A stretch of DNA of 64,000 bases from Planctomycetota bacterium (lineage in GTDB: Bacteria > Planctomycetota > Planctomycetia > Pirellulales > Pirellulaceae): contig VGZC01000001.1 in assembly GCA_016872725.1 (NCBI GenBank), positions 1 to 64,000 on the forward strand. Direction: 5' to 3'. The notes beneath the pieces are model-generated. The model was not told where the DNA came from. It saw nothing but the letters and a program-made list of their open reading frames with translations, and made no database searches. Below, piece by piece: positions 1-9,089 of this stretch (position 1 is its first letter; every line of letters starts with the position of its first letter). The translations under genes and the position numbers were made by a program.

Positions 1-12
1 GGAGGTGTGACC

Positions 13-468
13 ATGAAGTCCGTGCTTCTGACGCGCATCGTCACCGCCGCCTGTCTGGCGGTCGGGGGGTTTCTGCTGTCCTCCGATATTGCCGCCGGAG
101 AGGACAAAGAGAAGGGCGAAATGAAGGCGGAACCTCGGATCGTCAAGAAGATCCTCAAGGTGGAGTACGTGGAAGAGGAGATCAATCCGCCGAACCTGGT
201 CGTGACGGTAACCGGAGAGGTTCCCACCGGTGGGTTCAACAAGGCTAAGCTCGTCCGGGTGACCTACGTGACGCCGCCGGAGGACGGCATTCAGGATTAC
301 ATCCTGTTCGCCGTGCCGCCCACTGGCCCGGTCATCCAGGTCATTTCGCAGGTCGAAGCCAAGGATACGTGGAAGGGCTACACTAAAGAAGGCCCGTGGA
401 TCAAAGGGCTTCGGGTCCATGGGGTCGATGACGGCGTGGTCGTCAAGTTGTTCTCCAAGCCGAAGTGA
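13..468 (+). CDS. Small secreted hypothetical protein
   Basis: A 151-residue protein that I do not recognise. The start is taken at the ATG at 13 because GGAGG at 1-5 lies 7 bases upstream; the in-frame GTG at 7 is too close to that site. Residues 1 to about 29 form a signal peptide (basic start, hydrophobic core LAVGGFLL, small residues before AAGED), so export is likely. The rest is charged with beta-type stretches (NLVVTVTGEV, YILFAVPP, DGVVVKLF), suggesting a small beta-sandwich. No catalytic motif is visible. Its 5' context lies outside the window. Confidence 0.75.
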   Translation: MKSVLLTRIVTAACLAVGGFLLSSDIAAGEDKEKGEMKAEPRIVKKILKVEYVEEEINPPNLVVTVTGEVPTGGFNKAKLVRVTYVTPPEDGIQDYILFAVPPTGPVIQVISQVEAKDTWKGYTKEGPWIKGLRVHGVDDGVVVKLFSKPK

Positions 469-494
469 CTTCCGGAGCGCCGAACCAGGCGCTG

Positions 495-553
495 CAGCAG
501 ACCCCGCCTCATAGGTTGTTTCCCAGGATTCAGCCCCCGTGGCGGGGCTGCTG
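495..553 (+). terminator. Long stem-loop after the first gene
   Basis: CAGCAG-A-CCCCGCC at 495-508 pairs with GGCGGGG-CTGCTG at 541-553, leaving one bulged A and a 32-base loop. It begins 26 bases after the stop of the secreted-protein gene and could end its transcript. There is no T-run after it, so it may instead be a structured 3' end or a repeat-type element. Confidence 0.4.
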
Positions 554-637
554 AGCTGGGTCGTTCGTCGGCAGTAGCTGTCCATTCTACAAGAACTGGC
601 GTTGGTGGAAATCGGCGGGTCGGTTATCAAGTGGGGC

Positions 638-904
638 ATGGATGAGAAAGCACTGGACAATCTGCGGGAGGAGGAAAAACGCCAAGAGGCGCGGGGGCGA
701 ACCCGGAAGCGAAAGCGACCCGGCAAGGGAGTGCGGTGTGGTCGGCTTCGCACGGCGGACAAGATCGCCCTTGCCCAGCGCACGGAACAGGTGTTTCTGT
801 TCCAAGAGCTGTTGAATCAACTCACCGGCCGTCACGGCGGCGATTCCGATCGGGCGTCCCGCGAATCCGTGCTTGACGAACGGCTTCCTGTTCCGGCCGG
901 CTAG
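638..904 (+). CDS. Possible small ORF, no known family
   Basis: An 88-codon open frame between the first gene and the dispersed repeat. It starts MDEKALDNLREEE and has a very basic stretch (RGRTRKRKRPGKG), then QVFLFQELLNQL. Only a weak GTGGGG ribosome site lies directly before the ATG. Long frames are also open on the opposite strand, so this may be chance or the remains of a mobile element. The rest of 469-1085 holds nothing I can assign. Confidence 0.2.
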   Translation: MDEKALDNLREEEKRQEARGRTRKRKRPGKGVRCGRLRTADKIALAQRTEQVFLFQELLNQLTGRHGGDSDRASRESVLDERLPVPAG

Positions 905-1085
905 CCAACGAGCGTCGACCTTCTTCCTGGAACGCTTCCTGGTCCGCACTCCTCCGGTATCGCCATCCCACCGGCGCCTTGCGGCATCGCTCCACCCGCA
1001 CAGTCGGCACCGGCGTCGGGCCGCGCGGCCTTGCGCGCCGCGAGCCCGTTCCATGGTAACGCCGCGCTTGCCGCTCATCGTCTGA

Positions 1086-1313
<228 letters not shown>

Positions 1314-1317
<4 letters not shown>

Positions 1318-2495
1318 TCGCCGCCGCACAGCGATCCGAGCGCGTCGAGGAGTCGATCGATGTGTGACATTGTGTTGTAGAGATGGCACGAGACGCGGAC
1401 ATAACGCTCGCCGGCGAATTCCACGATCGGCACTTCGATTCCGTGCGATTCCCATAGGGCCCGTTGCAATCCGCGCGCGTCGCCGGGCGGAAGGGGGACG
1501 TGGGCCATCGAGGAGTACCAGCGCGGCGAGTCGGCGGTGATCGGTTTGGTTCCAAACCGCTCGACGAGTCTCCGCCTCGCGTATTGGGCGAGCTCATGGG
1601 ACCGGGCTCGGAAGGCATCGAGCCCGATCCGTTCGAGGAAGCCGATCGCGTGGGGCACGGCGAGATAGGCCGAAGGATCGCGCGTTCCCGTCCAGAGAAA
1701 CTCCTCCCACCACGCTTCCGCCTTCCGCGGCGGCAAAACGCCCCAGCTCCATTGGCACGGCTCGACGCGCTCATGCCAGCGCGGCGCGACGCGCAGGAAT
1801 CCCGAGCCGAGGGGCGCGGAGAGCCATTTGTGGCAACTGGCCGTGTAGAAATCGCAGTCGAGCGCCTTCATGTCGAGGGGAAGCTGGGCGACGGCATGCG
1901 GACCGTCGACGCACGTCGCGATACGCCGCGCGCGGGCCTCGTGGCAGATTTCGGTCACGGGGAGCGTGATGGCCGTCGGCGAGGTGATGTGGCTGACCAC
2001 GACCAGGCGCGTCCGTTCACCGGCCTCGCTCCAGATCGCTCGAGTCGCGTCTTGGGGATCGTCGCAATGCCGGGGCAATTGGGCCACCCGCACCACCGCG
2101 CCGCGCTCGTCGCACGCGCGCCGCCAGATCTTGAGCACGGCTCCGTATTCGTGGTCGTTGACCAGGACTTCGTCGCCCGGCTCGAGCGGGAACGAACGCG
2201 CGACGATGTTCATGCCGACCGTCGAGTTCTCGACAAGAGCGACGTTGGGGGGATCGTCGTTGAGGAAACGGGCGAGCGAGTCGCGCGCGTCGATCCACGC
2301 GGGCTCGAACCGCCGCGTGAAGAAATCCATCGGCTGCTCGCGCATGCGAGCCCGCCACGCGTCCTGCGCCTCGGAAACCTCGATCGGAGGCGGACCGAAC
2401 GACCCGTGGTTCAAATAGACCGTGTCGGGGCGGATGCGCCACGCGTCGGCGACGTCCCGCCAGTCCTCATCGCGATCCGGTCGACGTCCATGCAT
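1314..2495 (-). CDS. Class V aminotransferase, isopenicillin-N epimerase-like
   Basis: A 393-residue PLP enzyme of fold type I. Family signatures visible: YLNHGSFGPPP near the N-terminus, NSTVGMNIVARSF, the aspartate that binds the PLP ring nitrogen in CVDGPHAVAQLPLD, and the Schiff-base lysine in YTASCHKWLSAPLGSGFL. This is the layout of isopenicillin-N epimerase-like and cysteine desulfurase-related proteins; the substrate cannot be read from sequence. The ATG at 2495 is preceded by AGAGGG at suitable spacing; a longer frame upstream runs into the ABC permease gene and is rejected. It lies 59 bases after that permease on the same strand, so it is probably the last gene of the ABC operon. 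Its stop sits inside the dispersed repeat. Confidence 0.85.
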
Positions 2496-2554
2496 GCGTT
2501 TCGCCCTCTTGGTTCGGCAAGCCGGGAGCTTGCCCCACGGGGTGTTGTTCGCCG

Positions 2555-3322
2555 TTAGCCCTCGTCGGAGGAGACGAACTCGCGCGACTCGAGGATGATC
2601 AAGGCGAGGCCGAACGTCAGGACGAAGTACGCGACGAGCGACACCAGGTGCTGCCAGGAGGGCGCGTCGTTGAAAAACAGCCGCACTCCGGAAGGCATGC
2701 CTTCCAACCGGATCCAGTTCATCAACAGGCACCGCACATGGAATTGCACGGTGAACTGGTTGATTACGGCCGGGATCCAGCCGACAAGATATTCGAAGAC
2801 CAACGTGTAGACGAACGCGAAGACCATCGCTCTCTGGGGCATCGCGACGGCGAACACGGAATAGGCCGTGCCGCGTCCCAGCGCGGACAGGAAGGACAGA
2901 ACCACCAGCACGCCGAACACGCGCGCCGGATTCTCGGGGCGCGCGATAGGCGTGCAAATCGTCAAGGCCACCAGCGACGAACTCATCGACCAGATCAGGG
3001 CCGTGACGAGTTTCCCGATGAGCACGACGCGCCGTCCGTAGGGACGCACGGCCAAATAGACCCACGTCTTGCTTTCGAGCTCCGACTGGATGGCGGGCGA
3101 CATCCAGAGGAAGAGGCCGAGCGACGTTGTGACCTCGGTGATCAGCGCGTAGAGCAGGAACGTCCAAGCCTCCTTGGGAGGATCGGCCCCCGTCGCCCGC
3201 AGCGAAACGACGATGAACACGGGGAAGAAGGCGAGCAGCGCCCATACGCCGGAGCGCCACCAGGTCCGCGACCGGCGCAGCTCGAACAGCGTCACGGCGG
3301 CGACGCCGCGGACCAGGTTCAT
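2555..3322 (-). CDS. ABC-2 type transporter permease
   Basis: A 255-residue membrane protein with about six hydrophobic segments (GVWALLAFFPVFIVVSL, LLYALITEVTTSLGLFLW, LVALTICTPIA, VFGVLVVLSFLSAL, MVFAFVYTLVFEYLVGWI, LVAYFVLTFGLALIIL). Its ATG overlaps the stop of the upstream ATPase gene (ATGA, 3319-3322), so the two are translationally coupled and form one exporter. The motif SELESKTWVYLAVRP resembles the cytoplasmic loop of ABC-2 permeases that often reads DLRTKAL..SRP. The substrate is unknown. Confidence 0.85.
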   Translation of the reverse strand: MNLVRGVAAVTLFELRRSRTWWRSGVWALLAFFPVFIVVSLRATGADPPKEAWTFLLYALITEVTTSLGLFLWMSPAIQSELESKTWVYLAVRPYGRRVVLIGKLVTALIWSMSSSLVALTICTPIARPENPARVFGVLVVLSFLSALGRGTAYSVFAVAMPQRAMVFAFVYTLVFEYLVGWIPAVINQFTVQFHVRCLLMNWIRLEGMPSGVRLFFNDAPSWQHLVSLVAYFVLTFGLALIILESREFVSSDEG

Positions 3323-4245
3323 GCGAGTTCTCCCCGATGCAGACGGATCAGCGTATTGAAGAGCGATTGGAGCGTGTCCTCGGGCGTCCGCAATTCATGG
3401 ATAGCGATGCCCTGGCGTCGAGCGGCCTGTGGAACCGTCCGCGCGAAGCGATCCAGGTCGCGTGTGCTGACCTGCACATCGTCGCCGGAAAGCCGGACCG
3501 CTTCGACCACGCCCAGTTCGATCATGAGCCGCGCCAGCTCGGCCGGCTGGTCGCTGCTCAGGACGACGTCGCACGGGATGCCCGCCATCAGGAGCTGCAT
3601 TTCGTCGGCGGTTCCCGAGGCGAGCAGCCGTCCGCTGAGGATGAGCAGGAACGACGGGCAAATCGCCTCGACCTCGTGCAGGATGTGACTCGCCAAGATC
3701 AAGCTGCGATTCCGCCGCCATTCGCGCAGGAACTCCGTGATATCATGTCGGCCGATCGGATCGAGTCCGTTGAACGGTTCGTCGAGCACCAACAGTTCGG
3801 GGTCGTGGGCGATCGCCTGGGCCAGTTTCGTGCGTTGCCGCATGCCCTTTGAATAGCCGCCCATGAAACGGCTCATGGCGTCGGACATCCCGGTCCGTTC
3901 GAGCGCCAGCTCGGCCATCCGAGCCGCTCGGCCCGGCTCGATGCCTTGGAGTTTCAGCCCGTATTCTACCCACTCGAAGCCGCTCACGTTCGCATAAAGA
4001 ACCTCCTGCGCGGGGCAGACGCCGACGCGGCGAAACAAATCGTGGTTGTTCCACGGCGTTTCGCCGAACACGCGCACGCGGCCCAGCGTCGGACGCAACT
4101 GGCCGATGACCAGATTCAGGAACGTGGTCTTGCCCGATCCGTTCGGCCCGAGAAGTCCATAGGCTCCCGTCTCGAGTCGCAGGTCGATATCGTTCACGCC
4201 GATCACCGGGCCGTACAATTTCGTGGCGTGGATGAGGTCAATCAT
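3319..4245 (-). CDS. ABC transporter ATP-binding protein (second pair)
   Basis: A 308-residue nucleotide-binding subunit. Walker A GPNGSGKTT at about residues 33-41, signature-like GYSKGMRQRTKLAQAIAHDP, Walker B LLVLDEPFNGLDP, and the switch histidine in LILASHILHEVEAI. The region after about residue 220 is the variable C-terminal domain usual in ABC-2 exporters. It overlaps its permease by 4 bases and starts 32 bases after the first permease gene, so two ATPase/permease pairs are co-transcribed. Confidence 0.93.
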   Translation of the reverse strand: MIDLIHATKLYGPVIGVNDIDLRLETGAYGLLGPNGSGKTTFLNLVIGQLRPTLGRVRVFGETPWNNHDLFRRVGVCPAQEVLYANVSGFEWVEYGLKLQGIEPGRAARMAELALERTGMSDAMSRFMGGYSKGMRQRTKLAQAIAHDPELLVLDEPFNGLDPIGRHDITEFLREWRRNRSLILASHILHEVEAICPSFLLILSGRLLASGTADEMQLLMAGIPCDVVLSSDQPAELARLMIELGVVEAVRLSGDDVQVSTRDLDRFARTVPQAARRQGIAIHELRTPEDTLQSLFNTLIRLHRGELA

Positions 4246-4277
4246 GGAGATCGCCGTGTCGGTGGGGTATCAGGGGA

Positions 4278-5249
4278 TCAGACGCGAAGGGGCGATGTCA
4301 CGCGCCGCAGCAGAATGCCGATCGACAGGACGGTCATGATCGCGAGGGCGAGCGCCGCGGTCGTCGTTTGCTCGGGCACATGGTGCAATCCAAAAACCCA
4401 GTTCTGCACGCGGCCGAGCGTGTGGTAGATCGAGACGCACGTCCATCGCCCCGAGGCGGTCGCGAGCCCGTCGATTCCCTGCGCGGCGAAATCGCGCGCG
4501 GTCAACGCCATGAAAGCGACCCATCCGAGGATGAACGTCGCGAACCACGCGAAACCCGCGTAACGCGTTTCGCGGGTCAGGGACGAATAACAAAGGGCGA
4601 GGCTCGTTGTCGGAATGATCAACACGACCGATGCCGCGAGGATCCTCAGCGGCAAGTCCCAAGTGTGTCGGATCACGCCCAGGTCGGGCGAAAGGACGAC
4701 GCCCAGCAGATAAAGCGAAAGGGCGGGAAGCACGGTGATGAGCGAGAGATAGACGAACAGGACGGTCGCCTTCCCGAGCACATACTCCCACGTCGAAATC
4801 GGTCGCGAGAAATAGATCAAATGGGCCTTGGTCCGCAAGTCCTGCGAGATCAGGTTCGGCGAGACCAATCCCACGAGGATGACCATCAACACGCCCTGCG
4901 GATGTCGGAAGAACAGCCAGAGCAAGAGGGCCCAGAACTCGTGCCGGGCCGTTTCGAGCCCACCGGTTTCGACCGCTTCCCGCACCGCGGCGAACTCGGG
5001 AATCGATCGAAACGCGCCTCCCACCTGCCCCAGGATGATCTGTGTCGCGCCGGACTTCGCCGCGTTCTCGAACAGGAACAGGAAGATGCCGCAGTAGACG
5101 GCGGGAAGCCATGCGACGAGCAACAAACGCCGAAGCCATGTGCTGCGCCACGCCAGCCGGATCCCCATTTCGGCGATCACGGCCCACCGGCCGTAAGCCG
5201 ACCGCACGTCTCCCGACCAGCCGCAGTATCCCAGATCATACGTCGGCAT
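4278..5249 (-). CDS. ABC-2 type transporter permease (first pair)
   Basis: A 323-residue protein with about six membrane segments. The start is the ATG at 5249 (MPTYDLGY), with GGGGAG 6 bases upstream; a further ATG at 5276 lacks a ribosome site. Its start overlaps the end of the upstream ATPase gene by 14 bases. The motif NLISQDLRTKAHLIYFSRPIS is the conserved permease loop that contacts the ATPase. It probably pairs with the 5236-6183 ATPase; whether the two pairs form one heteromeric exporter or two cannot be told. Confidence 0.85.
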   Translation of the reverse strand: MPTYDLGYCGWSGDVRSAYGRWAVIAEMGIRLAWRSTWLRRLLLVAWLPAVYCGIFLFLFENAAKSGATQIILGQVGGAFRSIPEFAAVREAVETGGLETARHEFWALLLWLFFRHPQGVLMVILVGLVSPNLISQDLRTKAHLIYFSRPISTWEYVLGKATVLFVYLSLITVLPALSLYLLGVVLSPDLGVIRHTWDLPLRILAASVVLIIPTTSLALCYSSLTRETRYAGFAWFATFILGWVAFMALTARDFAAQGIDGLATASGRWTCVSIYHTLGRVQNWVFGLHHVPEQTTTAALALAIMTVLSIGILLRRVTSPLRV

Positions 5250-6183
5250 GCCGTGCTCCCCGTACCACGTCCACAAAGATCTGTTCGAGCGAATTGACCG
5301 CCGGACGCATCAGGCGAATCCCCACGTTCGATTCCTCGGCCCATCGCCAGATCGTCCCGCACGAGTTTTCATCAAGGCCCCGCACGGTCACGCCGCCGTC
5401 GGGTTCGATCACCACCGCATGGCCTTCGCCGCGAATCCGTTCGACGAAGGCCGTCGATGATCCCATCACGCGAACGAAATACGACGGCGATTCCGGACGG
5501 TTCAGGACATCAAGCCGCTCGCTGAGCCGCATTTGGCCATTCGCCATGATCACCACGTGATCGCACGTCGCCCGCACATCCGGCAGAATGTGCGTCGAAA
5601 TGAGCACGGTCTTGCCGTGCTTTTCGGCGAGGGTGCGGATGCGGGCGAGCATGATCTGCCGCTCGCGCGGATCAAGGCCCGATGTCGGTTCGTCGAGAAT
5701 CAGCAACGGAGGATCGTGGACGATGGCCTGAGCGAACTTCAGCTTCTGCCGCATGCCCGTCGAGTACGTTTCGACGGGCCGATACCGTTCCTGTTCCGTG
5801 CCGCAGAAGTCGAGTATCTCGTGCGCGCGGCGCAGCGCCTCGACCGACGGCAATCCGGAGAGTCGGGCGACCGAGCGGACCATCTCGACACCCGACAATC
5901 CCGCGATGTAGCAGTCGTCCTCGGGCATGTAGCCCACGCGGCCGCGGATCTCCCGGAACGCCGTTCCGAGCGGAAAGCCGAGGATATGGCCGGTGCCGGA
6001 CGAATGGGCGACCAGACCCAACATGACCTTGATCAAGGTCGATTTGCCCGCTCCATTCGGGCCGAGCAACCCGGTGATGCTGGGCGGCACGGTCAGCGAC
6101 ACGTCGGCGAGCGCTTGGAAGGCGCCGAAGAACTTGGAGACGTTATGGAGCTCGATCAGGTGCGGAGCGTTCGATTCGTTCAT
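5236..6183 (-). CDS. ABC transporter ATP-binding protein (first pair)
   Basis: A 315-residue ABC ATPase that opens the operon. Walker A GPNGAGKST at residues 41-49, MPEDDCYIAGLSG, signature YSTGMRQKLKFAQAIVHDP, Walker B LLILDEPTSGLDP, and H-loop VLISTHILPDV. The C-terminal third (from about 220) is the ABC-2 accessory region. The first four genes of this minus-strand block overlap or are spaced under 40 bases, so one transcript is likely, starting in 6184-6304. Confidence 0.93.
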   Translation of the reverse strand: MNESNAPHLIELHNVSKFFGAFQALADVSLTVPPSITGLLGPNGAGKSTLIKVMLGLVAHSSGTGHILGFPLGTAFREIRGRVGYMPEDDCYIAGLSGVEMVRSVARLSGLPSVEALRRAHEILDFCGTEQERYRPVETYSTGMRQKLKFAQAIVHDPPLLILDEPTSGLDPRERQIMLARIRTLAEKHGKTVLISTHILPDVRATCDHVVIMANGQMRLSERLDVLNRPESPSYFVRVMGSSTAFVERIRGEGHAVVIEPDGGVTVRGLDENSCGTIWRWAEESNVGIRLMRPAVNSLEQIFVDVVRGARHADV

Positions 6184-6304
6184 GGTGGTCGGTCCGGTTA
6201 CGCTCGTTCGCGCGCAGGACGTCCGACCGAACCGCGCGTTCGATCGGACGTCTTGTCACGCGACCCGCCGGGCGCGACCCGGCCGGTCGCGGCCCGCGCG
6301 AATT

Positions 6305-7618
6305 TCAAAAATGGACGCGGCAACGGTCCGACGTCCGCCGCTTGAACGACTCGGCGCCCTCCTTTGTGAATCGCGTTCCGTGACCGTAGACGGTCCGGAG
6401 CGACGACATCCGCTCCAAATGGGCGAACGCGCCATCGGTGACACTCGACTTCGAGAGCCAAAGGACCTGCAGGTTGTTCAATCCGCCCAGTTCGGCGAGC
6501 ATGTCGTCCGTGACATTCGAGTCATCCAGACCCAAGCTCACCAGTGTACTCAAAGTTCCCAACTGCCGCACGGCCTCGGGAGTCAGCCGAACTTCCTTGA
6601 GCGACAGGTGGGTGAGTCGGGATAGTTTCGCGAGGTGCCGGATTCCCGGACCACCGGTCCGGGTCCCCAGCAGATAGAGGTGCGTGAGATTGGAGAGATG
6701 CGTGAGCCGTTCGAGGCCGGAGTCGGTCACGGCGGTGCGGTCGAGCCAAAGGTTCTTCAAGTTCGGGAATCCGGTCAGGTGGACGAGGTCGTCGTCGGTC
6801 ATGCGCGTGTGATCGAGGCCGAGCGAAACGAGATGGGGCATCGCGCCGAGTTCGACCAGCGCGGCGCCGTTCACGGGGAGTTCCTGGAGGGACACGTGTT
6901 GGAGCCGTTCGAGGCGCCGCAGGGCGCCGAGCCCGCGTTCGGTGACGGCGGACCGGCCGAGCATCACGAACTGGAGGTCGTTGCATGCCGCGATCGCTTC
7001 CAAACCGCGGTTTCCCGTACGGGAATCCTCGATCGAAAGCCAGTTCAGCCCGCCGACGTCGCGGAGCCGATCGAGGTCCTCGTCGTTGCCGCGCCAGGTC
7101 TGGGCAACATGAACGGTCGTCCGCCCCGATTCGCCCGCTCCACGAACGGTGACGCGCGCGCCCAACCCCTCGAGAAACTCGACGGCGTCCTCGTGCACGG
7201 CGAGCCGTCTCCATCGCAGAACCTCATTCGCGTGCCGCGCGAGGGCGGCATCGGACGAGACGGTCAGATCGCGGAGCAGGGCGAGGGTCGCATCGGTGAG
7301 ATCGGCGCGGGGCGAGCGTGACCAGGCGCGCAGGATGGCGAACCCGCGGCTCCGCGCTTCGCGATCTCCTTCGCGGACGATGGCTTCAACGGAGGAGAAC
7401 GCTTCGATGCCGAGCGATTCGAGCCGTCGCGACGCGCGGACGCGAACCGCGAATCGACCATCGGTCACCTGCCGCGCGAGCATGTCGCGTTCGGACGCGG
7501 TCGTCGACGTCGGCGCTCCGTCGCGAGCCGGCGGATCGGGGTCGAAGCCGAAGGACGGCGCCGCGAGCGAAGACCATGCGGCAAGAAGAACGGCGATCGG
7601 CACGAGAATGCATCGCAT
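6305..7618 (-). CDS. Secreted leucine-rich repeat protein
   Basis: A 437-residue exported protein. Signal peptide at residues 1-25 (MRCILVPIAVLLAAWSSLAA). An alpha-helical segment with HEAT-like character covers about 45-150 (ARRLESLGIEAFSSVEAIV). From about 190 to the end there are ten or so short leucine-rich repeats of the form L..LWL..T.VTD.GL..L, such as LKNLWLDRTAVTDSGLERL and LQVLWLSKSSVTDGAF. This repeat type is common in planctomycetes and is assumed to bind proteins or surfaces. It is 4 bases downstream of the beta-CASP nuclease gene, suggesting one transcript. Confidence 0.85.
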   Translation of the reverse strand: MRCILVPIAVLLAAWSSLAAPSFGFDPDPPARDGAPTSTTASERDMLARQVTDGRFAVRVRASRRLESLGIEAFSSVEAIVREGDREARSRGFAILRAWSRSPRADLTDATLALLRDLTVSSDAALARHANEVLRWRRLAVHEDAVEFLEGLGARVTVRGAGESGRTTVHVAQTWRGNDEDLDRLRDVGGLNWLSIEDSRTGNRGLEAIAACNDLQFVMLGRSAVTERGLGALRRLERLQHVSLQELPVNGAALVELGAMPHLVSLGLDHTRMTDDDLVHLTGFPNLKNLWLDRTAVTDSGLERLTHLSNLTHLYLLGTRTGGPGIRHLAKLSRLTHLSLKEVRLTPEAVRQLGTLSTLVSLGLDDSNVTDDMLAELGGLNNLQVLWLSKSSVTDGAFAHLERMSSLRTVYGHGTRFTKEGAESFKRRTSDRCRVHF

Positions 7619-7622
7619 GGCC

Positions 7623-9068
7623 CTATTGTAGCGGAAACACCTCCTGATAGGTGGGAATCGAGGTCGGCCACCCGAAACGTTCCCGGATCACGTCGGCGAG
7701 CCCCTTCGATGCGGATTCCTCGCCATGGGTGAGGAAAACGCGATGGGGAGGACGGCGGAACGCGCCGAGCCAGCGCAGCAGGCCGCCTTGATCGGCGTGC
7801 GCGGAGAATCCCGAAATCTGGCGCACGTCGGCCCGCACGCGGAATGCGCGGCCGTGGATCCGCACTTCCGGCTCCCGGTCCACGATCCGGCGTCCCAGGG
7901 TCCCGCGGCCTTGGAAGCCGACGAACAGAATCGTGTTGCGTGAATCCTCGATCGTCCGCCGCAGATGGTGCTTGATCCGACCCTCGGTGCACATGCCCGA
8001 TGTCGACAGGATCACGCACGGCTCGTCGAACGCGTTGACCTGTTTGGATTCCTCGACGGTGCGAGCGAACCGCAGGCCCGAATAATGGAACGGCGATCGG
8101 TCCGCCTCGATGCGCGCGAGCGTCTCTTCGTCGAGGCACTCCGAAAACCGCCGGAAGATCTCGGTGACGTCGGCCGCCATGGGGCTGTCGAGGAATACGG
8201 GAAGCTCGGGGATCTTCCGGTCGTGCGCCAAACCGCTGATCAGATAGACCAGCTCCTGGGCCCGCTCGACGGCGAAAACCGGAACCACCACCTTGCCTCC
8301 GCGCGCGACCGTTTGGGCGACGACTTCGGCCAGTTGTTCGTCGACGGGCCGCTCCGTTTCGTGCATCCGATCGCCGTAGGTCGATTCAAGGACGACGTAG
8401 TCGGCGCCGTCGACGAGCGTGGGGTCGCGGATCAGCGGTTTGTCCCACTGGCCCAGATCGCCGGAGAAGAGGAATCGGCGCATGCCGGCTCCATCGCCCG
8501 CCGGCCCATTCGCATCGCCGGTTCCCACGCCGCCGCGGTGCTCGACATCGATCCGAAGCAAGGCCGATCCGAGGATATGGCCCGCGTCGAAGAACGTGAC
8601 CCGCATTCCACGATCCACTTCGAGCGGATCGTCGTACGCGACGGGCTCGAACAACCGCAGGGCGTCCTCGACGTCCGTGTCGGTGTAGAGGGGGACTTCG
8701 GGATGGGCGCCGCGGCGGCCCTCGCGCCGGTGCCGCTTGCGCTTGTATTGAACGTCTTCCATCTGGATGCGCGCGGAATCGAGCAGCATGATCCGGGCGA
8801 GGGCGGCGGTGGGCCGCGTGCAGAAGATGGGTCCGCGGAATCCCTCGGCGACCAGTTTGGGGATCAACCCGCTGTGATCGATGTGGATGTGCGTCAGAAG
8901 GAGGGCGCGGACGTTCTTCGCCGGAATCGGACACCGATTCCAGTTGCGCGCGACGTACTCCCGCTCCTGGAACAGGCCGCAGTCGATCATGACCTGGCGA
9001 CCGTCCCATTCGAGGCAATACCGGCTGCCGGTGACCTGGCGATTCGCGCCAAGGAAATGAAGTCGCAT
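7623..9068 (-). CDS. Metallo-beta-lactamase / beta-CASP RNA exonuclease-type protein
   Basis: A 481-residue enzyme of the CPSF/YSH1-like family that hydrolyses RNA phosphodiester bonds. Zinc motif HIHIDH at residues 60-65, further motifs in FFDAGHILGSALL and LFSGDLGQ, beta-CASP elements VVLESTYGDRMH, ISTSGMCTEGRIKHHL-type segment (VILSTSGMCTEG), and the C-terminal FSAHADQGGLLRWL and FLTHGEESA. All metal ligands expected of the family can be found. The start MRLHFLGANRQVTGS is typical. Confidence 0.93.
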   Translation of the reverse strand: MRLHFLGANRQVTGSRYCLEWDGRQVMIDCGLFQEREYVARNWNRCPIPAKNVRALLLTHIHIDHSGLIPKLVAEGFRGPIFCTRPTAALARIMLLDSARIQMEDVQYKRKRHRREGRRGAHPEVPLYTDTDVEDALRLFEPVAYDDPLEVDRGMRVTFFDAGHILGSALLRIDVEHRGGVGTGDANGPAGDGAGMRRFLFSGDLGQWDKPLIRDPTLVDGADYVVLESTYGDRMHETERPVDEQLAEVVAQTVARGGKVVVPVFAVERAQELVYLISGLAHDRKIPELPVFLDSPMAADVTEIFRRFSECLDEETLARIEADRSPFHYSGLRFARTVEESKQVNAFDEPCVILSTSGMCTEGRIKHHLRRTIEDSRNTILFVGFQGRGTLGRRIVDREPEVRIHGRAFRVRADVRQISGFSAHADQGGLLRWLGAFRRPPHRVFLTHGEESASKGLADVIRERFGWPTSIPTYQEVFPLQ

Positions 9069-9089
9069 GGGGCAAAGCCTCGCGGAATC